Positions 35,829 to 43,035 of a stretch of DNA of 64,000 bases are shown here, in pieces (positions within the stretch are counted from its first letter, which is position 1; every line of letters begins with the position of its first letter). The stretch lies in the NCBI RefSeq assembly GCF_003160695.1, contig NZ_QGDD01000009.1, positions 182,217 through 246,216 on the forward strand, given 5' to 3'. The notes beneath the pieces are model-generated. The model ran no database searches, had not been told where the DNA came from, and saw nothing but the letters and a program-made list of their open reading frames with translations. The position numbers and the translations under genes were made by a program. Source of the DNA: Nocardioides silvaticus. Its GTDB lineage: Bacteria > Actinomycetota > Actinomycetes > Propionibacteriales > Nocardioidaceae.

Positions 35829-37766
35829 ATGCCTGAGTCCCTCTTCCCCCGTCTCGAGCCGCACCTGCTCTCGGTCTCGAAGCCGATCCAGTACGTCGGC
35901 GGCGAGCTCAACTCGGTGAGCAAGGACTGGGACGACACCCAGGTGCGGTGGGCGCTGATGTACCCCGACGCCTACGAGGTCGGCCTGCCCAACCAGGGCG
36001 TGCAGATCCTCTACGAGGTGCTCAACGAGCGGCCCTGGATCCTGGCCGAGCGCACCTACGCGGTGTGGCCGGACATGGAGGCGGTGATGCGGGAGCACGG
36101 CATCCCGCAGTTCACGGTCGACGGCCACCGCCCGGTCGGTGCCTTCGACGTGTTCGGCGTCAGCTTCTCCACCGAGCTCGGCTACACCAACCTGCTCAAC
36201 GCCCTCGATCTCGCCGGCATCCCGCTGCACGCGATCGACCGCACCGACGAGCACCCGATCGTCGTCGCCGGCGGGCACGCCGCCTTCAACCCCGAGCCGA
36301 TCGCCGACTTCGTCGACGCCGCCGTCCTCGGCGACGGCGAGGAGGTCGTGCTCGCGATCTCCGACGTCATCCGCGAGTGGAAGGACGAGGGCCGGCCCGG
36401 CGGTCGCGAGGAGCTGCTGCGCCGGCTCGCGGTCAGCGGCACCGTCTACGTCCCGCAGTTCTACGACGTCGCGTACGCCGGCGACGGCGCGATCGCGAGC
36501 GTCGTGCCCAACCGTCCCTGGGCGCCGGACCGGGTCCGCAAGCACACGCTGATGGACCTCGACGCGTGGCCCTACCCGGCGAACCCGCTGGTGCCGCTCG
36601 CCGAGACCGTGCACGAGCGGTTCAGCGTCGAGATCTTCCGCGGCTGCACCCGCGGCTGCCGGTTCTGCCAGGCCGGGATGATCACCCGGCCGGTGCGCGA
36701 GCGTTCGATCGAGACCATCGGCGCCATGGTCGACAACGGCGTGAAGAAGACCGGCTTCGAGGAGGTCGGCCTGCTGTCGTTGAGCTCCGCGGACCACACC
36801 GAGATCGGCGACGTGGCGAAGGGCCTGGCCGACCGCTACGAGGGCTCCAACGTCTCGCTGTCGCTGCCCTCGACCCGCGTGGACGCCTTCAACATCACGC
36901 TGGCCAACGAGTTCTCCCGCAACGGCCGGCGCTCCGGCCTCACGTTCGCGCCCGAGGGCGGCAGCGAGCGGATGCGCAAGGTGATCAACAAGATGGTCAC
37001 CGAGGAGGACCTGATCCGGACGGTGGCGACGGCGTACTCCCACGGCTGGCGGCAGGTGAAGCTCTACTTCATGTGCGGCCTCCCGACCGAGACCGACGAC
37101 GACGTGCTGCAGATCGCCGAGCTGGCGAAGAAGGTCATCGCCAAGGGCCGTGAGGTCTCCGGGCGCAACGACATCCGCTGCACGGTGTCGATCGGCGGGT
37201 TCGTGCCCAAGCCGCACACCCCGTTCCAGTGGGCCGCACAGCTCGACCACGAGACCACCGACGACCGGCTCCGGCAGCTCCGCGAGACCGTGCGCACCGA
37301 CAAGCGCTACGGACGGGCGATCGGGTTCCGCTACCACGACGGGCGCCCCGGCATCATCGAGGGCCTGCTGTCCCGCGGCGACCGCCGGGTCGGCCGGATC
37401 ATCGAGGCCGTGTGGCGCGACGGCGGCCGCTTCGACGGTTGGAGCGAGCACTTCTCGTTCGACCGCTGGGTGGCCGCGGCCGAGACCGCACTCGCCGGCA
37501 CCGGCGTCGACCTCGACTGGTTCACCACCCGTGAGCGGGAGTACGACGAGGTGCTGCCCTGGGACCACCTCGACTCCGGCCTCGACAAGGACTGGCTGTG
37601 GTCGGACTGGGAGGACGCCCTCGCCGTGGGCGACGGCACCTCCGACGTCGAGGTCGAGGACTGCCGCTGGACGCCCTGCTACGACTGCGGCGTGTGTCCC
37701 GAGATGGGCACCGAGATCCAGATCGGCCCGACCGGCCGGCAGCTGCTGCCGCTCAGCGTCGTCTGA
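35829..37766 (+). CDS. B12-binding radical SAM protein, TIGR03960 family
   Basis: 645 aa. The N-terminal B12-binding-like Rossmann domain (about 30-200) is followed by a radical SAM domain with the cluster motif C273-x3-C277-x2-C280 (RGCTRGCRFCQAG). A C-terminal Cys-rich patch (DCRWTPCYDCGVCPEMG) may hold a second cluster. In most bacteria the partner is DUF2344 (TIGR03936), often fused or adjacent; here it lies at 41947. The pair sits upstream of RNase E and L21/L27 in many genomes. The substrate is not known to me; an RNA or ribosome role is commonly guessed. Confidence 0.9.
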   Translation: MPESLFPRLEPHLLSVSKPIQYVGGELNSVSKDWDDTQVRWALMYPDAYEVGLPNQGVQILYEVLNERPWILAERTYAVWPDMEAVMREHGIPQFTVDGHRPVGAFDVFGVSFSTELGYTNLLNALDLAGIPLHAIDRTDEHPIVVAGGHAAFNPEPIADFVDAAVLGDGEEVVLAISDVIREWKDEGRPGGREELLRRLAVSGTVYVPQFYDVAYAGDGAIASVVPNRPWAPDRVRKHTLMDLDAWPYPANPLVPLAETVHERFSVEIFRGCTRGCRFCQAGMITRPVRERSIETIGAMVDNGVKKTGFEEVGLLSLSSADHTEIGDVAKGLADRYEGSNVSLSLPSTRVDAFNITLANEFSRNGRRSGLTFAPEGGSERMRKVINKMVTEEDLIRTVATAYSHGWRQVKLYFMCGLPTETDDDVLQIAELAKKVIAKGREVSGRNDIRCTVSIGGFVPKPHTPFQWAAQLDHETTDDRLRQLRETVRTDKRYGRAIGFRYHDGRPGIIEGLLSRGDRRVGRIIEAVWRDGGRFDGWSEHFSFDRWVAAAETALAGTGVDLDWFTTREREYDEVLPWDHLDSGLDKDWLWSDWEDALAVGDGTSDVEVEDCRWTPCYDCGVCPEMGTEIQIGPTGRQLLPLSVV

Positions 37767-37778
37767 TCTGCAGCGGGA

Positions 37779-38576
37779 TCAACCCTTCGGCAGGAACCCG
37801 CGGTAGAGCTTGCCGTCGGTGCGGACGACGAGGCAGGCGACCTTGTCTCCCTTCTTCGGTGCCACCATCTCCGTGAAGGACAGCAGCGTGTACTTGTCCC
37901 CGCGGAACAGCTCCTTCTGCGCGGGGGAGAACAGCGGGAAGCAGCTCTTGTTGCCCTGGTCGCCGTCGGTGAAGTCGTAGTCCCGGGCGTCGCGCTCGCT
38001 CAGCACCCGCACCTCGAGCACCTGGGCGTTGTGCGCGCCGTCGCAGGAGGTGATCTCCAGGTTGGACAGGCCGGCGTTGCTGCCGGGGTCGAACCCGGTG
38101 CCGATGAGGCACTGGTCGCGCTTCAGGTCGTTGGCGAAGACCGGGGTCGGGATGTCGATCTCGGGGATCTCGATCTCCGGGATGTCGATGCTGAAGTCGG
38201 AGAAGGTCGGGATCGTGATGTCCGGCGCCGTCGTCGGGGTGTCGCTCCCGTCGAGGATGTCCGCCAGGACGGCGATCCCGCCACCGCCGCAGGTGACCAG
38301 CGTGACGACGCCACCGATGAGCCAGCCGAGCCACCGGCTGCTGCCGGTCGCGCTGGTGATGGCATAGGGGGTGCTGAACGAGGCGGGGTTCGCGCCGCCG
38401 TACGGGACGCTCGGCGCGTTCGGGTCCTGAGTGGCACCGCCGTACGGCACGTACGGCGCCGGCGGGTGCGGGTCGAGCGGAGCGGCAGGCGCGGTTGGCT
38501 CGGCGTCGGGCGTGGCGTCCGGCTGGTACGGCGTGAAGCCGTCCTGGTCGCCGTAGGGTCCCTGGTCCTGTCCCAC
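37779..38576 (-). CDS. Septum-formation-family membrane protein (copy 1)
   Basis: 265 aa. A Pro/Tyr/Gly-rich cytoplasmic N-terminus (PYVPYGG repeats) precedes one membrane helix (about 88-110). A short acidic stalk is rich in Ile-Pro-Glu (DIPEIEIPEIDIP). The outside Septum_form-like domain has the DQCLIGTGFD and ITSCDGAHNAQV motifs, whose cysteines are likely paired. Three paralogues follow on the same strand. GTG start seven bases after a TACGCT box. Precise role unknown; the Pfam name rests on a link to septation in Streptomyces. Confidence 0.75.
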   Translation of the reverse strand: MGQDQGPYGDQDGFTPYQPDATPDAEPTAPAAPLDPHPPAPYVPYGGATQDPNAPSVPYGGANPASFSTPYAITSATGSSRWLGWLIGGVVTLVTCGGGGIAVLADILDGSDTPTTAPDITIPTFSDFSIDIPEIEIPEIDIPTPVFANDLKRDQCLIGTGFDPGSNAGLSNLEITSCDGAHNAQVLEVRVLSERDARDYDFTDGDQGNKSCFPLFSPAQKELFRGDKYTLLSFTEMVAPKKGDKVACLVVRTDGKLYRGFLPKG

Positions 38577-38583
38577 GAGGGGC

Positions 38584-38589
38584 AGCGTA
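38584..38589 (-). promoter_or_regulatory. -10 element, septum-formation copy 1
   Basis: TACGCT on the minus strand, ending seven bases before GTG 38576; consistent with a leaderless start. Confidence 0.4.
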
Positions 38590-38596
38590 GGGCCTG

Positions 38597-39265
38597 CTAG
38601 GAGGGCTCCGCGCCGGATTCGGAGGTCGGGTCTTCCAGCGAGCCGTGCAGCGCGCCGCCGTCCTGGCGGACGAGGAGACAGGCGACCTTGTCGCCCGTGA
38701 CCGGCTCGGCGGTCTCGGTGAGCGCGATGAGGTAGAGGTCCGAGCGGTTCAGCAGCTTCATCTGGGCCGACGTGAACAGGTCGCGACAGGTCTTCACCGC
38801 GCCGTTGTCGTCCTCGAAGTCGTAGGCCGCAGCCTCGTCCGCGTCGAGCTTCTTGACGGCGATCACCTCCGCGTCGTGCGCCGTCGAGCAGTCGACGACC
38901 TCCAGGTCGGAGACCGGGTCGTCGTTGCCCGGGTCGAGGCCGGCGCCGATCAGGCACTGGTCCTCGTCGAGGTCGTTGGCCCTGACCTCGTCGCGCGCGG
39001 AGCCGGCGGAGTCGTCGCTCGTGACGATCGACGCGACCAGGGCCGTCACCGTGCCGCCGCAGGTCAGCGCCACGACGAGGATGCCGACGATCCAGGGGAG
39101 CGCGCGACTGCGGCTCGACGACACCGCCGGCCCGTAGTCGGTGGTGCTGCCGGCGTACGGCACGTAGGGCTCCGTGGGCGAGGATCCCTCCGGCTCCGGG
39201 GCTGGAGCCCGACCCGGCTCGTACGGCGTGAAGCCGCCCTCGGTGTCGTAGGGGTCCTTGCCCAT
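38597..39265 (-). CDS. Septum-formation-family membrane protein (copy 2)
   Basis: 222 aa, the shortest of the four. Tyr/Pro-rich N-terminus, one helix (PWIVGILVVALTCGGTVTALV), then the outer domain with DQCLIGAGLD and VVDCSTAHDAEV. It lines up best with copy 1 and lacks that copy's acidic stalk. Its start lies 6 bp after the stop of copy 3, so it probably shares that transcript. Ends in a short Ser/Glu tail. Confidence 0.75.
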   Translation of the reverse strand: MGKDPYDTEGGFTPYEPGRAPAPEPEGSSPTEPYVPYAGSTTDYGPAVSSSRSRALPWIVGILVVALTCGGTVTALVASIVTSDDSAGSARDEVRANDLDEDQCLIGAGLDPGNDDPVSDLEVVDCSTAHDAEVIAVKKLDADEAAAYDFEDDNGAVKTCRDLFTSAQMKLLNRSDLYLIALTETAEPVTGDKVACLLVRQDGGALHGSLEDPTSESGAEPS

Positions 39266-39271
39266 GGGAGC

Positions 39272-39976
39272 TCAGTCGACGATCGGCTCCTCGAGCTCGT
39301 CGCCGTTGGCCAGCTCGAGGTAGCAGATGAAGTCGTCCCCGGCGTCCGGCTCGGTGGCCTCGAAAACCAGGCCGACGTCGTAGGTGCCGGTCGCGTAGGC
39401 CGCGGCGTACTCGTCGTTCAGGTACTCCTCGCAGACCGCCGCCGGGAAACCGGGCTCGAAGTTGTCGACGTCGTCGCCGGTGAACTGCCGGGCAACGGCG
39501 ATCTCGGCCTCGTGCGGCTCGTCGCAGTCCTTCTTGAAGAGGGTCGCGTCGTTGTCGTCGAGCTCGTCGACGTTGACGCACTGCCCGACGTCGGCGCTGT
39601 CGATGAAGACCGTGCTGGTGCCGAACCAGGTGAAGAACCCGACGATCCCGACGAACGCCAGCGTGCCGGCGGCCCCGATCGCGATCGCGGACACCGCTGC
39701 CCAGCGGCCCTTGCGGACGCCGTTCTTGGTGCGGCCGAGGCCGACCAGCCCGAGGACCAGGCCGACGACGCTGGTGCAGCAGAGCAGGCTGAGCACGAAG
39801 CCGGTGATCGAGACGGCGTCGGTGCTGGGACCGGTGCCGACGGGGCCGTACGGCGACGCGGGTGCGCCGGCGTACGGGTTGGGCGCGGGCGCGCCGTACG
39901 GCGTGTAAGGGGACTGCTCCCCGGGCTCCCTGGGCTCGGGGTCGGACGGCGGCCCGGGCGGAAAGGGGCTGCTCAC
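39272..39976 (-). CDS. DUF4190 plus septum-formation-domain protein (copy 3)
   Basis: 234 aa. Pro-rich N-terminus, then two helices of the DUF4190 type (VSITGFVLSLLCCTSVVGLVL and the WAAVSAIAIGAAGTLAFVG pair). The outer domain has VGQCVNVDELDD and KKDCDEPHEAEI, the clearest match of the four to Septum_form (Cys...Cys-x-x-PH). Starts 8 bp after the stop of copy 4. Confidence 0.78.
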   Translation of the reverse strand: MSSPFPPGPPSDPEPREPGEQSPYTPYGAPAPNPYAGAPASPYGPVGTGPSTDAVSITGFVLSLLCCTSVVGLVLGLVGLGRTKNGVRKGRWAAVSAIAIGAAGTLAFVGIVGFFTWFGTSTVFIDSADVGQCVNVDELDDNDATLFKKDCDEPHEAEIAVARQFTGDDVDNFEPGFPAAVCEEYLNDEYAAAYATGTYDVGLVFEATEPDAGDDFICYLELANGDELEEPIVD

Positions 39977-39983
39977 TAGCGGC

Positions 39984-40673
39984 TCAGAGGATCTTCTCGT
40001 CGAGCTTGTCGTCGGACTCGACGTAGCAGACCAGGTGGTCGCCGACCTCGACGTCGTTCGGGTCCTCGGTGAGGGCCTTGAGGTCGGCGAAGACGTCGAG
40101 TCCCGCCTCGGTGATCTTGGTGACCTCTTCCTCGGAGAGCACCGTGGTGACGCAGTAGGCGGTCATCTCGCTCTCGATCTGCTCGAGGTTCTCGTCGGTC
40201 ACCTCAGCGACACCGACGATCTCGCCGTCGTGGTCCTCGGTGCACTCCTTCTCGTACATGAGCACGGAGTTGCTGTCGTCGTCGTCGATGTCGACGCACA
40301 CGCCGGCCTCGGCCTCGTCGACCTCGACGATCGACTGGAACCAGGCCACGCCGGCGACTGCTGCGATGCCGATCCCGACCCACGCCAGCAGGCCGACCAG
40401 GCCCAGGACCAGACCGGTGATGGCGAGGCCGCGACCCTTGCGCTGGCCGCCCTTGGTCCGCTTGAGGCCGACGATCCCGAGGATGAAGCCGACCGGGGCG
40501 CAGCAGATCAGACTGGTGACCAGCGAGGCGATCGAGACCCCGTCGGTCTTCGCCGGCTGCTGGCCGCCGCCCGGGGCGGCGTACTGCCCGCCGCCGTACT
40601 GGCCACCGCCCCCGCCGTAGGGGTTCTGGGGCTGCTGCTGGCCGTAGGGGTCGTTGCCGTAGGGGTTGCTCAC
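39984..40673 (-). CDS. DUF4190 plus septum-formation-domain protein (copy 4)
   Basis: 229 aa, first gene of the four-gene tandem set. Gly/Gln/Tyr-rich N-terminus (PQNPYGGGGGQYGGG), two DUF4190 helices (VSIASLVTSLICCAPVGFIL; LAITGLVLGLVGLLAWVG), then the outer domain AGVCVDIDDDD / EKECTEDHDGE. The C-terminus DHLVCYVESDDKL parallels copy 3's DDFICYLELANG. GTG start seven bases after a TAGGCT box. The set forms a single likely operon 40673 to 37779. Confidence 0.78.
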   Translation of the reverse strand: MSNPYGNDPYGQQQPQNPYGGGGGQYGGGQYAAPGGGQQPAKTDGVSIASLVTSLICCAPVGFILGIVGLKRTKGGQRKGRGLAITGLVLGLVGLLAWVGIGIAAVAGVAWFQSIVEVDEAEAGVCVDIDDDDSNSVLMYEKECTEDHDGEIVGVAEVTDENLEQIESEMTAYCVTTVLSEEEVTKITEAGLDVFADLKALTEDPNDVEVGDHLVCYVESDDKLDEKIL

Positions 40674-40680
40674 GGGGGGC

Positions 40681-40686
40681 AGCCTA
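40681..40686 (-). promoter_or_regulatory. -10 element of the septum-formation operon
   Basis: TAGGCT on the minus strand ends seven bases before GTG 40673; leaderless spacing. The winged-helix gene diverges 45 bp away. Confidence 0.45.
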
Positions 40687-40730
40687 GGGGACCGGGCTCG
40701 GATGTCGGCGTTGATTGGCACGATGGCGGC

Positions 40731-41930
40731 GTGCGCACGATCGACGACGAGGAGCGCCGGGCCCGGCTCGCACGGCGCCACGGCCTGCTCACCGGGCTGC
40801 CCGACGCCGCCGCTGCGACCCGGGCGATGACCGTCCTGCACGCGACCGAGGCCGCCACGGTGCACCTCTCGCTGTGGGCACGGGTTCCGGGCATCACCGT
40901 GGCCGACGTCGACGCGGCGTTGTACGACGACCGCGCGCTCGTCAAGCAGCTCGCCATGCGGCGCACGCTGTTCGTCTTCCCGCGCGATCTGCTGGGGGCA
41001 GCGTGGGGGAGCGCGGCGACCCGGGTGGCGGTCCAGCAGCGCAAGCAGCTCGCCAAGTGGGTGGTCGAGGCCGGTCTCGCCGCCGACCCGGACGCGTGGA
41101 TCGACCACGCCTGCGCCGAGGTGCTGGCTGCCCTGGCCGACGGCGTGCCGCGCACGACCCGTGAGCTGCGCGCGCTGGTGCCGACCCTGGAAGGCCGCAT
41201 CCAGCGCGGCACGCCCGACAAGAGGTGGAGCGGCGAGTTCCCGATCGCCGCCTGGGTGATGACCACGCTCGGCGCCGAGGGGCGGGTGCTCCGCGGCCCC
41301 AACGCCGGTCACTGGCGGCTCAACAAGCCCAGCTGGGTGCGCTCCGACCACTGGCTGCGCGACGCCGAGCCGGCCTGGCCGGAGGACAAGGGCTACGCCG
41401 AGCTGGTGCGCCGCTGGCTGGCCACCTTCGGCCCGGGCACCGAGGCCGACATCGTGTGGTGGCTGGGTGCCACCAAGACCATCGTGCGGCGGGCGCTGGC
41501 CGACATCGGAGCGGTCGAGGTCGGGTTGCACCCGTCGCCACGCTCAGGGACCCCGCCGACCGGCTGGGTGCTGCCCGACGACGTCGACCCGGTGGACCCG
41601 GTCGAACCGTGGGCGGCACTGCTCCCGACCCTGGACCCGACCGTGATGGGCTGGAAGGAGCGGGCGTTCTACCTCGACCCGGCCGACACGCCGTACCTCT
41701 TCGACACCAACGGCAACGCCGGCAACACCGCCTGGTGGGGCGGCCGGGTCGTCGGCTGCTGGGTCCAGGACGAGGACGCCGTGGTCAAGGTGCTGCTCCG
41801 CCACGACATCGGCAGCGAGGGGGCGGCGGCCCTCGACGCCGAGGCCGAGCGGCTCACGGCCTGGCTCGACGGGGTGCGGATCGTCAACGTCTACGCCTCC
41901 CCGCAGATGAAGGGCGCAGCCCTCGGCTGA
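40731..41930 (+). CDS. AlkZ-like winged-helix protein (HTH_42/DUF1006)
   Basis: 399 aa, three winged-helix repeats typical of HTH_42. Relatives AlkZ and YcaQ are DNA glycosylases that unhook interstrand crosslinks. Recognisable blocks: LVKQLAMRRTLFVFPRDLL, GTEADIVWWLGATK and NAGNTAWWGGRVVGCWVQ. The catalytic QxQ-type motif of AlkZ would fall near LHATEAATVHLSLW, but the sequence there reads HAT, so activity may differ. GTG start six bases after CACGAT. It sits between the septum-formation genes and DUF2344. Confidence 0.78.
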   Translation: MRTIDDEERRARLARRHGLLTGLPDAAAATRAMTVLHATEAATVHLSLWARVPGITVADVDAALYDDRALVKQLAMRRTLFVFPRDLLGAAWGSAATRVAVQQRKQLAKWVVEAGLAADPDAWIDHACAEVLAALADGVPRTTRELRALVPTLEGRIQRGTPDKRWSGEFPIAAWVMTTLGAEGRVLRGPNAGHWRLNKPSWVRSDHWLRDAEPAWPEDKGYAELVRRWLATFGPGTEADIVWWLGATKTIVRRALADIGAVEVGLHPSPRSGTPPTGWVLPDDVDPVDPVEPWAALLPTLDPTVMGWKERAFYLDPADTPYLFDTNGNAGNTAWWGGRVVGCWVQDEDAVVKVLLRHDIGSEGAAALDAEAERLTAWLDGVRIVNVYASPQMKGAALG

Positions 41931-41932
41931 CC

Positions 41933-41938
41933 TACGCT
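41933..41938 (+). promoter_or_regulatory. -10 element of the DUF2344 gene
   Basis: TACGCT, eight bases before GTG 41947; leaderless spacing. It suggests independent transcription of DUF2344 despite the short intergenic gap. Confidence 0.4.
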
Positions 41939-41946
41939 GTCGGACC

Positions 41947-42660
41947 GTGAGTCGTCAGCAGCCCGAGCAGCAGGCGCCGCCCGTGCAGCGGCTGCGGATC
42001 CGCTACGCCAAGCGCGGACGGCTGCGCTTCACCAGCCACCGCGACGTGAGCCGGGCGGTCGAGCGCGCGGTGTTCCGGGCCCAGATCCCGATGGCCTACT
42101 CCTCCGGCTTCCACCCACACCCGCGGATCTCCTACGCAGGGGCGTCCCCGACGGGCGCGGCCAGCGAGGCGGAGTACCTCGAGCTGGGCCTGGCCGAGCG
42201 GCGCGACCCGGACGAGGTCGGCCGCAGCCTCGATGCGGCGCTGCCCGACGGGCTCGACGTCGCGACGGTCGCCGAGTCGCCCGGCGGGTCGCTGTCGGAC
42301 CTGCTGACCGCCAGCGCCTGGCTGATCGAGCTGCGGGGTGCGGACGCCGCCGAGGTCGGGTCCGCGGTGAGCGCGTTCCTCGGCACCGAGTCGGTGCCGG
42401 TCGAGCGGATGACGAAGAAGGGGCTCCGCACGTTCGACTGCCGGGCCGCGGTCGTCGCCCTGGAGGTCTCCGGGACCGACGCGGGGCCGGCCCTGGCACT
42501 CGTCCTGCGGCACACCGTGCCCGCCGTACGCCCCGACGACGTGCTGACCGGCCTGGCTGCGGTCAGCGGCTTCGCGACCCCCGCCACCGCCCTGCTGACC
42601 CGCCTCGCGCAGGGGCCCCTGGACGAGGCCACCGGGACGGTCGGCGACCCGCTGGCGTGA
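41947..42660 (+). CDS. DUF2344 (TIGR03936) protein, partner of the radical SAM protein
   Basis: 237 aa. RIRYAKRGRLRFTSHRDVSRAVERA is the family's starting block, followed by the FHPHPRISYAGASPTG loop. TIGR03936 proteins are fused to or adjacent to TIGR03960 radical SAM proteins in most genomes; here the partner is 4.2 kb upstream. Biochemical role unknown. RNase E follows after a 375-bp leader. Confidence 0.88.
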   Translation: MSRQQPEQQAPPVQRLRIRYAKRGRLRFTSHRDVSRAVERAVFRAQIPMAYSSGFHPHPRISYAGASPTGAASEAEYLELGLAERRDPDEVGRSLDAALPDGLDVATVAESPGGSLSDLLTASAWLIELRGADAAEVGSAVSAFLGTESVPVERMTKKGLRTFDCRAAVVALEVSGTDAGPALALVLRHTVPAVRPDDVLTGLAAVSGFATPATALLTRLAQGPLDEATGTVGDPLA

Positions 42661-43035
42661 CGCCGGGATGCTTCCCGTTCATCAGCCGTGTGCGATACTC
42701 GCCACAGATCGGTCCCGACGGCGCACCTCCGACGAGGAACCCAACGGACCGGTTCGACGACGTTCTCGCCGGACCCCGTAGCAGTCAGACGGACCGGCAC
42801 GGTGGCGGCCGCCACCTCGCTAGACCGCGACGCAGGGATCAGGGTCGGTGACAGCGATCCGATAACCGGGTGAGCCCGGACCGCGCGACCGCGGCAGGCG
42901 GGGCGACAGCCGCCAGTGACGCTCCGCGGAGGGTGTCGTCCCACCGAAGGCTTGCGCCGCCGGGCCCCCTCGCGGGGGAGCGAGCGGCGATGGACACGCC
43001 CGTACCGCCAGCGGCGGTGGGCGGAGGAGCAGCGC
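42661..43035 (+). other. Long leader region of the RNase E gene
   Basis: 375 bp with no convincing gene. A possible -10 (GATACT, 42694-42699) would leave a leader of about 330 nt. Hairpins can be drawn at 42866-42879 (CCGGG/CCCGG) and 42965-42978 (CCCCC/GGGGG), the latter close to the ribosome binding site GGAGGA (43023-43028). Long structured leaders that let RNase E destabilise its own mRNA are known in E. coli; the same role here is an inference. Confidence 0.45.

Noticed and set aside
37779..39581. Single 600-codon minus-strand frame joining two septum-formation genes
   Set aside because: The upstream half is out of frame with the true paralogues; a start at 38576 with a -10 box explains the downstream gene.
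42841..42960. Cobalamin riboswitch upstream of rne (GCCAGTGAC looked similar)
   Set aside because: The B12 box and the other conserved segments are missing.
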